Shown: one piece after another, positions 30,210-38,148 of the stretch
Numbering within the stretch: position 1 is the stretch's first letter
Layout: every line of letters begins with the position of its first letter
Assembly (NCBI GenBank): GCA_024399015.1
Contig: JAKSIC010000025.1
Span: 1 to 43,924, forward strand
DNA from: Fibrobacter sp.
GTDB lineage: Bacteria > Fibrobacterota > Fibrobacteria > Fibrobacterales > Fibrobacteraceae
Length of the DNA stretch: 43,924 bases
Direction: 5' to 3'
The notes under the pieces: model-generated
Databases searched by the model: none
What the model was told of the DNA's origin: nothing
Seen by the model: only the letters and a program-made list of their open reading frames with translations
Translations under genes and position numbers: made by a program

Positions 30210-32017
30210 TGCTCAATTTCCTGAGGTTCATCGGTTTGCTTTTGCTGTTGCCGGGGCTTGTGGCTCTGGGGTACTCGGTGTATCAAGGCCCGGCCGCCTG
30301 GGCGGTAGACTCCAGTACTTTCTGGGGTACGCCTATCAGCCTCTTTGTTTTCTGGATTGGTCTTGCCCATGCGGGAACATTGCTTTCGGCAATCTTCCTT
30401 GCGCTGGACATCAAGATGGACAAGCGAACCGCCATGATGGCGGAACTTTCCACCTTGTGCAGCTTGGCCATTGCGGTCATATTCCCGCTGATGCACTTGG
30501 GTGTGTTGGACCGCTTCTATATGGTGCTGCCTCTTGCCGATGCCCGCGCCAACTTTTCCAACATCAGGTCGCCCCTGGTTTGGGACTTCTGTTGCATTGG
30601 TGTGTACGGCATCCTTTCGCTGTTGTTCTTCGGAACCCATCTGGGGGCCAAGACGTTCAGCGGGCTCAAGAAAATCCGTAAGCCCTTGGCCTGGCTTCTG
30701 TTCCCGCTGGTGCTGTGGGTCCATACGGTAGTGAGCCTGGACTTTGCAGCATCCTTTGTGCCGGAATGGGCCGGCGCGTTCTTCCCGGTCTACTTTATCG
30801 TTGGCGCTGTCTACTCCGGAATTGCTTTGGTGTGCTGCATCCTTTGGTTCGAAGGCTACCGCATGCGCCTGCTGGAAAAGCTCCTGATGATCAGCTCCTG
30901 GATCCTCTGCGCCATCTGGCTTTGGAACTTTGCTGCCCAGCGAACCTTCTGCACTTCGGCCTTTATTTTTGCCGGACTCTTGCCGCAGCTTTACTGGGTT
31001 GAAAGTATCCGCGAAACACGAATCGGCCGCATCTGCATTTACCTTTCTGTTCTTTTGGGCCTTTGGCTGGAACGCCTTTTCCTGGTTTCTCCAAACCTTG
31101 GAACTACTGCCGGAGCAAGTTTTGGTTGGGTGGACCTTGGGTTGATCGCGTTCAGTGCCGGCGCTTTTATCCTGGCCTTTACTTCTATCCGTGGCGGTTT
31201 GGGTTCTGCAATGGAAGGCGAAAGTACCTTCTTTGGCGAAGTGGACAGTACCGACATGGCGACCTCTGCGGATGGCTCCGAAGAAGATGAAGCTTTGGAC
31301 CCTGCCGATGAAAAGAACTATGTAGAACCCTGGGCTTCCCACGAAACAAGAACCCTAAGGTTCCCCTTGTTTGTCGGATTTTCTGTGGCGACCTTCTTCT
31401 GCATTTGGTGCGCTGCCCAATTGAATTTTGATAACATTGAACTTTCCCTGGCCAATGTAATTCCGCTGGTTTATCCCATTGCCGCCTTGGTGGCAGCGTT
31501 CATTGTTTGCGGAAAGGCCTATGTGAATGAAGTTCGACCGAACTTTGGCAGTGTGCAGCTTAGGCATCGAAAAGTGATGCATGTGGTGGCCGTATTGTTG
31601 CTAATCATGTTTGGCAGTTTGTTGGGTGCTTTCTATGCAGGCGGAAAATCTGCTCCCAGTAATCAGGAAGTTGCTGCCCAGCCTTATAATTTTGAAAATA
31701 CAGAAGGAGATTTGATTGGTGACGCTGATAGTTCTGCACAAGAAATTTCAGCACCACGTGCGGCCCTCATTTGGAATTCCCGTTGCGCAACTTGTCACGG
31801 AACTGATGGTAAGTTCAATGAAAAGTTTATTCGTGAGTATTATCCGGTGCCTCAGAAGCTGGACTCTGCCAGAATTGATTCCATCGGTGTGGATTCCTTG
31901 GTGAACGTTATCCTTAACGGACGCGCCAATATGAACGCCTATGGTAACCGTTTGTCCGGCTCGGAAGCCCGTGGCCTAGTTCGCTACATGCAACAGCTTG
32001 CAAAGGAGGCGAAATGA
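30209..32017 (+). CDS. NrfD/ActC-like membrane subunit fused to cytochrome c
   Basis: This is a 602-residue protein. Residues 1-330 hold about eight to ten helices, with WGTPISLFVFWIGLAHAGT typical of ActC/PsrC-NrfD quinol-binding subunits. A charged acidic loop (about 340-370) leads to three or four more helices. A C-terminal cytochrome c domain starts with CATCHG (526) and ends with a probable Met ligand in RANMNAYG. In other alternative complex III operons these parts (ActC, a membrane subunit, ActE) are separate genes. The predicted role is menaquinol oxidation with electron transfer to periplasmic hemes, possibly with proton movement. Confidence 0.85.
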   Translation: MLNFLRFIGLLLLLPGLVALGYSVYQGPAAWAVDSSTFWGTPISLFVFWIGLAHAGTLLSAIFLALDIKMDKRTAMMAELSTLCSLAIAVIFPLMHLGVLDRFYMVLPLADARANFSNIRSPLVWDFCCIGVYGILSLLFFGTHLGAKTFSGLKKIRKPLAWLLFPLVLWVHTVVSLDFAASFVPEWAGAFFPVYFIVGAVYSGIALVCCILWFEGYRMRLLEKLLMISSWILCAIWLWNFAAQRTFCTSAFIFAGLLPQLYWVESIRETRIGRICIYLSVLLGLWLERLFLVSPNLGTTAGASFGWVDLGLIAFSAGAFILAFTSIRGGLGSAMEGESTFFGEVDSTDMATSADGSEEDEALDPADEKNYVEPWASHETRTLRFPLFVGFSVATFFCIWCAAQLNFDNIELSLANVIPLVYPIAALVAAFIVCGKAYVNEVRPNFGSVQLRHRKVMHVVAVLLLIMFGSLLGAFYAGGKSAPSNQEVAAQPYNFENTEGDLIGDADSSAQEISAPRAALIWNSRCATCHGTDGKFNEKFIREYYPVPQKLDSARIDSIGVDSLVNVILNGRANMNAYGNRLSGSEARGLVRYMQQLAKEAK

Positions 32018-32472
32018 CGCCCTTTGTTAATGCCCTTGCATGTTTGCTTTGCCTTGCTTCCGCCATGTTCCTTTGGCGCTACAAGTCTTCGTTCTACCGC
32101 AACAGTTTGCTGTTGGTAGGCTTCATGATTATCTTCGGGGTGTTCACCTTCTTTGGGGGTGAAATGTTCGAAGCAGGCAGCATACCTATGCTGGAACATT
32201 ATCCTTTCAAGATGCTTGCCTTGAGCCTTTGTTTTTCTACCACGTCCCTTGCGGTGCGCCGCCGCCGTTACATGGTTCTTGCCCAGGTATTCTGGCTGTG
32301 GATTGAACTCTTTGGTGGAATATCCTTGTTCTACCGCGGCTTCGATATTGCCTGGACACGCATTATTGCCATCGCAGGCATCGCCTTCTTCAGTTCGCTG
32401 TTGTCCAAGATTTCCAAGGAGATGGAATTCTGCCTGATGGTGTTCTGGATCGCCGTTTGGATTTTCTTCTAG
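32014..32472 (+). CDS. Small polytopic membrane protein of the respiratory module
   Basis: This is a 152-residue protein with about five membrane helices and few charged residues; KSSFYRNSLLL and RRRRYMVLAQ mark cytoplasmic loops. The ATG overlaps the upstream TGA by four bases, so it is translated with the NrfD fusion. No cofactor motif is seen. It is probably an assembly or structural subunit. Confidence 0.75.
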   Translation: MTPFVNALACLLCLASAMFLWRYKSSFYRNSLLLVGFMIIFGVFTFFGGEMFEAGSIPMLEHYPFKMLALSLCFSTTSLAVRRRRYMVLAQVFWLWIELFGGISLFYRGFDIAWTRIIAIAGIAFFSSLLSKISKEMEFCLMVFWIAVWIFF

Positions 32473-32476
32473 GATT

Positions 32477-33241
32477 TTATCCCTTTCGTTCTGCCTTGGA
32501 GACTGTGATTTCCTTCAGGAATTTTTCAGTCAGCTTGGAAAGGTCGGTGGCCTTCTGGCGCTTGATCTGCAGGACTTTCTTGTTCTGGAACCACTTGCTC
32601 AAAATAGAAGGGTGGTGGAGAGTCAAGGAAATCAGGTAAGTGGGTGGGAGGCACATGTAGAAAATGTCCCAGATGGATTTTTCCACATTTTTAAACTTGT
32701 AGTTGAAAGCAGGCTCCAGTGCGTCGGGCTTGTTGGCTGTTTCGTGTTCCGCCACCAGGTAGGGAACGCTGAACATCTTGCCGCCCGCGTGGATCATGCG
32801 CGCGGTGTAGTCGGCGAGCTGAAGTTCCAAAGGCAACTCGGTATCGAACAGGCCGGTGCGCTGGATGATTCTGCGGGAGAATACAGCGATCAACGGGTTG
32901 GGGGCCGCCACAAAACGCATCTTGGAATTTTCGGAAATTTGCCAGTAGCCGTTGTGACCATCGAAAAGGTATCCACCTTCGAATTTGTTGCCGATTTTCA
33001 CGCGGGGAGCGAATGCATCCGCCATGGGGAAACCTTCGGTCACCAGGGCAAGTTCATTCAGGAATTCACGATCCACCTTGACGGAACGGTGGGCGAAAAC
33101 AATCCATTCTGCTTCCAGTTCGTTTAGCTGGGAATTAAGATTCTTGGTGTGGAACCAACCCAGGGCGGGATCTTCGAAAAGGGGAGTCCAGTTGTCAAAA
33201 TCGGGAGTGTCGTCAAAGACGAAAACGTCGAACTGTCGCAT
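32477..33241 (-). CDS. Glycosyltransferase-like (GT-A type) protein
   Basis: This is a 254-residue protein. The N-terminus FDVFVFDDTPDFDNW, then EWIVFAHRSVKVD and DAFAPRVKIGNKF, and later PNPLIAVFSRRIIQRTG resemble small family-2-like glycosyltransferases, although the usual DxD is replaced by a weaker FDDTPDFD pattern. A basic C-terminal stretch may bind the membrane. It starts 12 bases after the barrel gene 33254-34264 and is probably co-transcribed with it. The substrate is unknown. Confidence 0.6.
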   Translation of the reverse strand: MRQFDVFVFDDTPDFDNWTPLFEDPALGWFHTKNLNSQLNELEAEWIVFAHRSVKVDREFLNELALVTEGFPMADAFAPRVKIGNKFEGGYLFDGHNGYWQISENSKMRFVAAPNPLIAVFSRRIIQRTGLFDTELPLELQLADYTARMIHAGGKMFSVPYLVAEHETANKPDALEPAFNYKFKNVEKSIWDIFYMCLPPTYLISLTLHHPSILSKWFQNKKVLQIKRQKATDLSKLTEKFLKEITVSKAERKG

Positions 33242-33253
33242 CAGTTGCCCAGA

Positions 33254-34264
33254 CTAGAAATTGACTCTGAGACCTAAACGGTGCTCAAAGCCGAGACCCT
33301 GAGACAGGTAGGAAATGCCGTAGTCCAGGGCGAAAAGATCAGAGTTGTAGCCGAGACCTGCGCTAAGCATGTGGGCGCGGTTGTTTTCATCGGGGCGCTT
33401 TTCGGAAGCCAAAAGCTCCAGGGCGTCGCGATAAAGGTCAAGCCATGTTCTGCTGAAACCAAGGCGAACTGCAAAACTGCTGCCCAGGAAATATTCACCA
33501 CCCAGACTCAGGAAGGCTTCCTGATAACGGGGAAAATCGCTGCTGGCGAACAAGGTCAAGCGACGAATGGACGTGGGCTTGAAGTAACTAGAAACGGTGA
33601 AAGTCTGGGACATGGGGTAGTAGTCATCGTTGCCGTCGTCGGTATAGTCGCGCCAAAGACAACCGAAATCACGGGCTACCAGGGCCAGTCCTACTTGGTT
33701 TGTGCTGGACTGCCAGGCGATACCCCAGTCAAATGCTGCACCGAATGCGGTACGGTCACCTTCTTCTTCGGCAAGCTTGTCGGAGGCGAACTTGACGGTT
33801 GCTCCAAACTGGAAATGCTTCATGGGGAATGCCACAGAAGCGGTTGCCAACTGGCTGAAAGGCTGATATTCAATACCCGTAGCGTTGTTGTGTTCGTCGT
33901 AACCGTCGATGGTGCCATAATCCAACCAGTTGTAAGTCACCTGGATGATATACTTGTCCACGTGGGTGGTGTAGTTCAGGCTACCCTGGTTAGAAGCGAA
34001 ATCACCGGTCTGCCAATGAATAGAGGCGATACGGTCCTTGCCTTCGGGCAAACGGACTGCTGCCGGGTTCAACTGGACAATGGTAGGATCGGTAGACGGG
34101 GCCGCACCGGCAGACTTTTCGAGAGCTGCGTTACGGGGGCTATCAAAGGTATTGATAAAAGAAAACACTTCCTGTCCGGCGTCGCCTTGCGTGAAATATG
34201 CGTGGCTTGCCACAGGGAGGGCTAGCCAGGCAAGGGCGAGGGGCATGAAGCGTTTCAAAATCAT
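33254..34264 (-). CDS. PorV/PorQ-like outer-membrane beta-barrel
   Basis: This is a 336-residue protein with a signal peptide ending near SHAYF. The first mature part, FSFINTFDSPRNAAL, then VQLNPAAVRLPEG, is the PorV/PorQ-type opening that packs into the FadL-like barrel. Alternating strands run to the C-terminal FEHRLGLRVNF, a normal barrel end. PorV/PorQ shuttle or anchor proteins exported by the type IX secretion system. Which of the two this is cannot be fixed. A GT-like gene follows, which could fit with surface-protein processing. Confidence 0.7.
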   Translation of the reverse strand: MILKRFMPLALAWLALPVASHAYFTQGDAGQEVFSFINTFDSPRNAALEKSAGAAPSTDPTIVQLNPAAVRLPEGKDRIASIHWQTGDFASNQGSLNYTTHVDKYIIQVTYNWLDYGTIDGYDEHNNATGIEYQPFSQLATASVAFPMKHFQFGATVKFASDKLAEEEGDRTAFGAAFDWGIAWQSSTNQVGLALVARDFGCLWRDYTDDGNDDYYPMSQTFTVSSYFKPTSIRRLTLFASSDFPRYQEAFLSLGGEYFLGSSFAVRLGFSRTWLDLYRDALELLASEKRPDENNRAHMLSAGLGYNSDLFALDYGISYLSQGLGFEHRLGLRVNF

Positions 34265-34350
34265 GACCTAAATCTAAAAAATATTGTTTTGGGAAATGTA
34301 ATTTTTACGTTTATTTTTGTTCAAATTAGGGCAAAAAGCCCGTAGTTGCC

Positions 34351-34379
34351 TTTACAAACGGCGGAACCTTTAATATATT
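34351..34379 (+). promoter_or_regulatory. tRNA promoter
   Basis: TTTACA (34351-34356), 17 bases, TATATT (34374-34379), then 11 bases to the first base of tRNA-Lys. A strong sigma-70-type promoter. Confidence 0.8.
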
Positions 34380-34390
34380 TGGACTCACTC

Positions 34391-34463
34391 GGGCTATTAG
34401 CTCAGTTGGTAGAGCAACGCCCTTTTAAGGCGTGGGTCGAAGGTTCGAGTCCTTCATAGCTCA
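34391..34463 (+). tRNA. tRNA-Lys (TTT)
   Basis: The cloverleaf is complete: acceptor GGGCTAT/ATAGCTC, D-arm with AGCTCAGTTGGTAGAGC, anticodon loop CTTTTAA between ACGCC and GGCGT, and T-arm GGTTCGAGTCC. The discriminator is A and CCA is not encoded. The anticodon TTT reads lysine codons. Confidence 0.96.
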
Positions 34464-34465
34464 GG

Positions 34466-34506
34466 AAAGGCCGGTTCCGAGTAATCGGAATCGGTCTTTT
34501 CTTTTT
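34466..34506 (+). terminator. Terminator between the two tRNAs
   Basis: AAAGGCCGGTTCCGA, loop GTAA, TCGGAATCGGTCTTTT then CTTTTT. The stem is near perfect with a wobble, so some read-through into tRNA-Pro may be needed, because no separate promoter is evident before it. Confidence 0.75.
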
Positions 34507-34521
34507 CTAAAACGAGTAAAT

Positions 34522-34595
34522 CGGGGTGTAGCTCAGCCTGGTAGAGCGTCTGCTTTGGGAGCAGAATGTCGTCAGTTCGAATCTGGCTACCCCGA
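34522..34595 (+). tRNA. tRNA-Pro (TGG)
   Basis: Acceptor CGGGGTG/TACCCCG, D-arm AGCTCAGCCTGGTAGAGC, anticodon loop TTTGGGA between TCTGC and GCAGA (anticodon TGG), T-arm AGTTCGAATCT. CCA is not encoded. Its last 16 bases (34580-34595) are repeated downstream. Confidence 0.96.
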
Positions 34596-34634
34596 TACGA
34601 GAAAGGCACCCCTTGTGGGTGCCTTTTCTCGTAT
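34596..34634 (+). terminator. Terminator after tRNA-Pro
   Basis: A 17-pair stem (ATACGAGAAAGGCACCC with GGGTGCCTTTTCTCGTAT, one bulged T) with loop CTTGT. The T tract lies inside the stem, as in other terminators of this window. Confidence 0.8.
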
Positions 34635-34638
34635 CTTA

Positions 34639-34761
34639 GGGTAGCCAGATAGCGCCGACTATGTCGGCGCCCGTAGGGTTCGAGGTCGCTCGTCGAAGAC
34701 GAGTAGTGACGAGAACAATCTGGCTACCCCGAGCCTTCATTCTGCAATCTGGCTACCCCGA
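34639..34761. repeat. tRNA-Pro 3'-end repeats (probable attachment-site scars)
   Basis: The 16-base tRNA end AATCTGGCTACCCCGA (34580-34595) recurs exactly at 34717-34732 and 34746-34761. An inverted copy, GGGTAGCCAGAT, is at 34639-34650. Between them are hairpins, including GCGCCGAC, TAT, GTCGGCGC (34652-34670). tRNA 3' ends are common targets of tyrosine integrases, so these look like left-over att sites. No integrase gene is in the window. Confidence 0.75.
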
Positions 34762-34762
34762 G

Positions 34763-35152
34763 TACGAAAGTGCGGTAGAGGGTTGCCCGTAGGTAATTTC
34801 GTCGTTTCTGAAATGGCTTTTTTTCAAAAATGTGTCACCAAACATTGCAAATATGAACATTAGTGACAAAATTTTTGAATAAATTAATGGAATTTAGCCT
34901 TCAAAGCGTTGGCCATCGGGTGTTTTCTTGAATTCTATTAATAAAACCATCTAAAAATGAATGACTTTTGCTTATTATCCTACAAACAAACTAAAAATTA
35001 TGCCACTAAATGAGAAAGTATATGAATATAGTGACAAAAAAAACAAATTTTACCTGTTTCTACGTTCTTTGGTATCCTCTTTATATATTTTTTCTTGGTA
35101 TTGAATCGCCTCGTGGGCTGATATAATCCCCTTGGTGAAAGGAATCGAAAAG
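34763..35152. other. Gene-free AT-rich stretch after the att-like repeats
   Basis: No credible open frame. It contains two similar short blocks, ATTAGTGACAAAATTTT (about 34858) and ATATAGTGACAAAAAAAA (about 35025). TATATATTTTTTC near 35085 is a candidate -10 for the next gene. It may be leftover mobile-element sequence. Confidence 0.5.
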
Positions 35153-35467
35153 ATGCATTCTTTAATTAGCAAGATTTTTGCCGGTCTTACTGCATTTCTG
35201 TGGGCCGACAAGAAAAGACTTTTCTTGGGCTTGTTTGCCAGTTTTTGGGCTATCCAGCATGTTGCTTGTGCCTATGGCTGCAGCGGCCAATGCCCCGAAG
35301 AAACGTGCGACCCTGCGCTTAGATGCAGTCCCGTGTACGATAGTTCAAATTCAGGTAGCGAACCCACGTCCTATATGTGCAAAAATGGCGAAACGGTTTC
35401 TGTTGAAGAAGGTAAGCGCCGCAACAAAGAATGCATCGACAGTGTTTACGAGTTTGAACAGTATTAA
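35153..35467 (+). CDS. Small exported cysteine-rich protein
   Basis: This is a 104-residue protein. ATG 35153 has AAAGGA upstream; a GTG at 35132 is an alternative. A membrane or signal segment (about 20-42) ends in HVACAYG. The mature part carries CSGQCPEETCDPALRCSP, then YMCKNG and ECID: seven to eight Cys suited to disulfide bonds. A conventional early signal is lacking because the hydrophobic stretch starts after about 20 residues. No family is recognised. Confidence 0.55.
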   Translation: MHSLISKIFAGLTAFLWADKKRLFLGLFASFWAIQHVACAYGCSGQCPEETCDPALRCSPVYDSSNSGSEPTSYMCKNGETVSVEEGKRRNKECIDSVYEFEQY

Positions 35468-35477
35468 CTTGTATGAG

Positions 35478-35500
35478 AGCTCCCGTAAGGGGGCTTTTTT
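35478..35500 (+). terminator. Terminator
   Basis: AGCTCCC, GTAA, GGGGGCT followed by T6, just after the Cys-rich gene. It lies before ATG 35524, which excludes the longer start of the dehydrogenase. Confidence 0.85.
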
Positions 35501-35523
35501 CATATATTGTGGCTGAGGTAATT

Positions 35524-36567
35524 ATGAATTATTCAGAAGTTCTTGAAAACGCAAAGAAGAGAATTGGCCCCAACTGCAAAGTTTGCCCTGTTTGTAACGG
35601 CTTGGCTTGCGGCAATACCATGCCGGGCCCCGGCTCCAAGGCTCCAGGCAACGGTGCCAATGACAACTTCAAGGCTTGGCGCAACATCAAGCTGAATGTG
35701 GATACCTTCGTGCCGAATACGCCTATCACCACGGACATTGAACTTCTGGGAATGAAACTTGCCATGCCGTTGATTACGGCTCCCATCGGCTCCATCGCCA
35801 TGCAGTTTAATCCTACCGACGACGTGGCGGACTTTAACGAAAAGTGCATGGCCGCCTGTGAAACCCGCGGAATTTTCCACGCCTACGGCAATGGCCGTGA
35901 TCAGCGTATTTGGGACCGTGCCATCGAATCGGGCAAGGCTCACAACAATAACGGAATTCCTGTTTTCAATCCCGGTACCAACGAAGGCATCATGGGCTTG
36001 ATGGACCTTTACAAGGATTGCTTACCGCAGGCCATGTGTGTGGTGGTGGATAGCGCAGGCCTTCCGCATCTCAAGACATTTAACGGCAAGGGTGGCGGAA
36101 CCAAGACCATCGAAGACCTGCGCGAACTGAAGGCTTACGCAAAAGTGCCCTTCATCGTCAAAGGCATCATGAGCGCCCGCACCGCCCTCAAGGCTGTTGA
36201 AGCCGGTGCCGACGCCATCATCGTTTCCAATCACGGTGGCCGCGTCCTGTCTGATACTCCCGCCACTGCAGAAGTTCTGCCGGAAATCGTGGACGCTGTC
36301 AAAGGTGTTGCCGTCGACGGATCCCGCGGCGCTTGCAAGATTCTCGTGGATGGCGGCATCCGCTCCGGCCTGGATGTGTTCAAGGCCCTGGCCATGGGCG
36401 CAGACGCTTGCCTCATTTGCCGCCCTGTGCTGATATCCTACTACGGCGGCGGTCAGGAAGGCATCGAAATCTACCTGGATAAAATCAAGGCCGAACTTGA
36501 AGACACCATGTACATGTGCGGTGCCCGCAAGATTTCAGACATCAACGAAACCATGATCCGCTTTTAA
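35524..36567 (+). CDS. FMN-dependent alpha-hydroxyacid dehydrogenase
   Basis: This is a 347-residue protein. ATG 35524 has GAGGT upstream; the in-frame start at 35473 would be inside the terminator. It is a TIM barrel with MPLITAPIGS, PFIVKGIMSARTALKAVEAG, the active-site signature IIVSNHGGRVLSDTP and the phosphate-binding ILVDGGIRSGLDVFKALAMG. The N-terminus carries CPVCNGLACG, seen in a bacterial subgroup. It oxidises lactate or a related 2-hydroxyacid with FMN; the electron acceptor is unknown. A stand-alone gene, closed by the terminator at 36658. Confidence 0.9.
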   Translation: MNYSEVLENAKKRIGPNCKVCPVCNGLACGNTMPGPGSKAPGNGANDNFKAWRNIKLNVDTFVPNTPITTDIELLGMKLAMPLITAPIGSIAMQFNPTDDVADFNEKCMAACETRGIFHAYGNGRDQRIWDRAIESGKAHNNNGIPVFNPGTNEGIMGLMDLYKDCLPQAMCVVVDSAGLPHLKTFNGKGGGTKTIEDLRELKAYAKVPFIVKGIMSARTALKAVEAGADAIIVSNHGGRVLSDTPATAEVLPEIVDAVKGVAVDGSRGACKILVDGGIRSGLDVFKALAMGADACLICRPVLISYYGGGQEGIEIYLDKIKAELEDTMYMCGARKISDINETMIRF

Positions 36568-36657
36568 TGTCATCCCGGATTTAATCCCGGCGGACAGCAC
36601 TTAGGAACTTGTTCCTTAGTGCGCATGGTCCCCGTATGGGGAGGATCTCCTTTGAAC

Positions 36658-36687
36658 AAAAAAGCTCCCCTTGAGGGAGCCTTTTTT
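36658..36687. terminator. Two-way terminator
   Basis: AAAAAAGCTCCC, CTTGA, GGGAGCCTTTTTT serves both the dehydrogenase (plus) and trmFO (minus), whose stop overlaps its right end. Confidence 0.88.
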
Positions 36688-38077
36688 ACCCTTCGCATTC
36701 AGCGTCGGCTTGCGGGTTTATAAACCTCGCGTTGCCGATGGTGCGTTCTGCAATCCACTGGCGCACAGCGCGTTCCGCAGCGGCTCCAAGAATTTCCTTC
36801 TTGTTCTTCTTCTTCAGGCCTTCGTGATGGGGGAGGAGACCGAAGTTGAAATTCATTGGCTGGAAGTCTTCGTTTTCTTCCACAAGGCGGTTCATCAAGG
36901 CGCCGATGCAGCTTTCATCAGGCAGCGGGTCGGCGTGCCCGTGCAACAGTGTCTGTGCCATGTTCCATGCGGAATACCAGCCGGTGGCCACCGCTTCGGT
37001 GTAGCCTTCAGAACCGGTAATCTGGCCTGCGAACCATGTGGGCGGAATATCCTTGGCGCATTCCAGTTCCGGGCGCAGGCGCAAAGTCTTATCCAGGAAC
37101 TTGGGAGAATCGATGAAGGTGTTGCGGTGCATACAGCCCAAGCGTGCAAAGTTGGCATTCTTCAAAGCCGGCACCATGGTGAAGATTTCCTTCTGGGTGC
37201 CCCACTTGAGGCGAGTCTGGAAGCCCACCATGTTGTACAAAGTCTTTTGCTTGTTTTCGGCACGGAGCTGGATCACGGCGTACCAAAGCTTTCCGTTATT
37301 GCCAAGGCCAAGGCCGATGGGGCGCATGGGGCCGTGACGCAAGGTTTCGTAGCCGCGGCGTGCCAGTTCTTCTACCGGGAGGCAGCCTTCGAACAGCTCG
37401 TGCTTTTCGTAGGGGCGGGGTTCTACGGCTTCTGCATCTACAAGAGCCTGCACGAACTTCTCGTAAGTTTCGCGGTCCAGGGGGCAGTTGATAAAGTCTG
37501 CAGTTTCGCCTTTTTCCCAACGGTTCATATAGAAGGCGTGGTCAAAGTCGATGGAGTCCGTTTCCACCACCGGAGCGATGGCGTCAAAAAAGTGCAAACG
37601 GTCGCTACCAAGGCGCTTAAAGATGTCGTCGGCCAAGGTGTCGCTTGCCAAGGGGCCCGCGGCCACCAACGTGGGGCAATCCCCTTCGAGGCTGGTCACT
37701 TCTTCGCGGTGCAGCGTAATGTTGGGGCAGGCGTTAATGCGGGCCTCCACCAGGTCGCTGAAGATGTCGCGATTGACGGTGAGGGAATCGCCTGCGGGCA
37801 CGGCGGCCTCGGCGGCACATTCCATGAGGAAACTGCCCAGCATTCTCAGTTCCTGCTTCAAAAGTCCGTGGGCACTGGTAACGCCCAAAGCCTTAAAGCT
37901 GTTGGAGCAAACCAGCTGGGCCAAATGGCCGTCACGATGGGCGGGGGTAGGCTTTACCGGGCGCATTTCATATAAGTGAACGTCAAAACCGCGGCTTGCC
38001 AACTGCAATGCGGCTTCACATCCGGCGAGACCGCCGCCAATCACACGAACTTTCTGAGCAGAAACATCTTGATTCAT
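36686..38077 (-). CDS. trmFO: TrmFO, folate/FAD tRNA uracil-54 C5-methyltransferase
   Basis: This is a 463-residue protein, slightly longer than the usual 435-450. ATG 38077 is followed by the FAD-binding VRVIGGGLAGCEAALQLASR and the TrmFO block YEMRPVKPTPAHRDG. Later motifs include LVCSNSFKALG, the catalytic cysteine region NRNTF-like MHRNTFIDSP, FAGQITGSEGYTEAVATGW and a C-terminal NFGLLPHHEG. It forms m5U54 in the T-loop of tRNAs using methylenetetrahydrofolate, and both tRNAs in this window carry T54. Confidence 0.95.
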   Translation of the reverse strand: MNQDVSAQKVRVIGGGLAGCEAALQLASRGFDVHLYEMRPVKPTPAHRDGHLAQLVCSNSFKALGVTSAHGLLKQELRMLGSFLMECAAEAAVPAGDSLTVNRDIFSDLVEARINACPNITLHREEVTSLEGDCPTLVAAGPLASDTLADDIFKRLGSDRLHFFDAIAPVVETDSIDFDHAFYMNRWEKGETADFINCPLDRETYEKFVQALVDAEAVEPRPYEKHELFEGCLPVEELARRGYETLRHGPMRPIGLGLGNNGKLWYAVIQLRAENKQKTLYNMVGFQTRLKWGTQKEIFTMVPALKNANFARLGCMHRNTFIDSPKFLDKTLRLRPELECAKDIPPTWFAGQITGSEGYTEAVATGWYSAWNMAQTLLHGHADPLPDESCIGALMNRLVEENEDFQPMNFNFGLLPHHEGLKKKNKKEILGAAAERAVRQWIAERTIGNARFINPQADAECEG

Positions 38078-38148
38078 GGCTTCAAATCTAGAAAAATCCC
38101 GAACTTTCAAATTTTTTTTGGTTAGATTTCCTATAGAGAACTAGAAAA

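Noticed and set aside
34432-34644. 70-codon frame spanning both tRNAs
   Set aside because: It is made of tRNA and terminator sequence.
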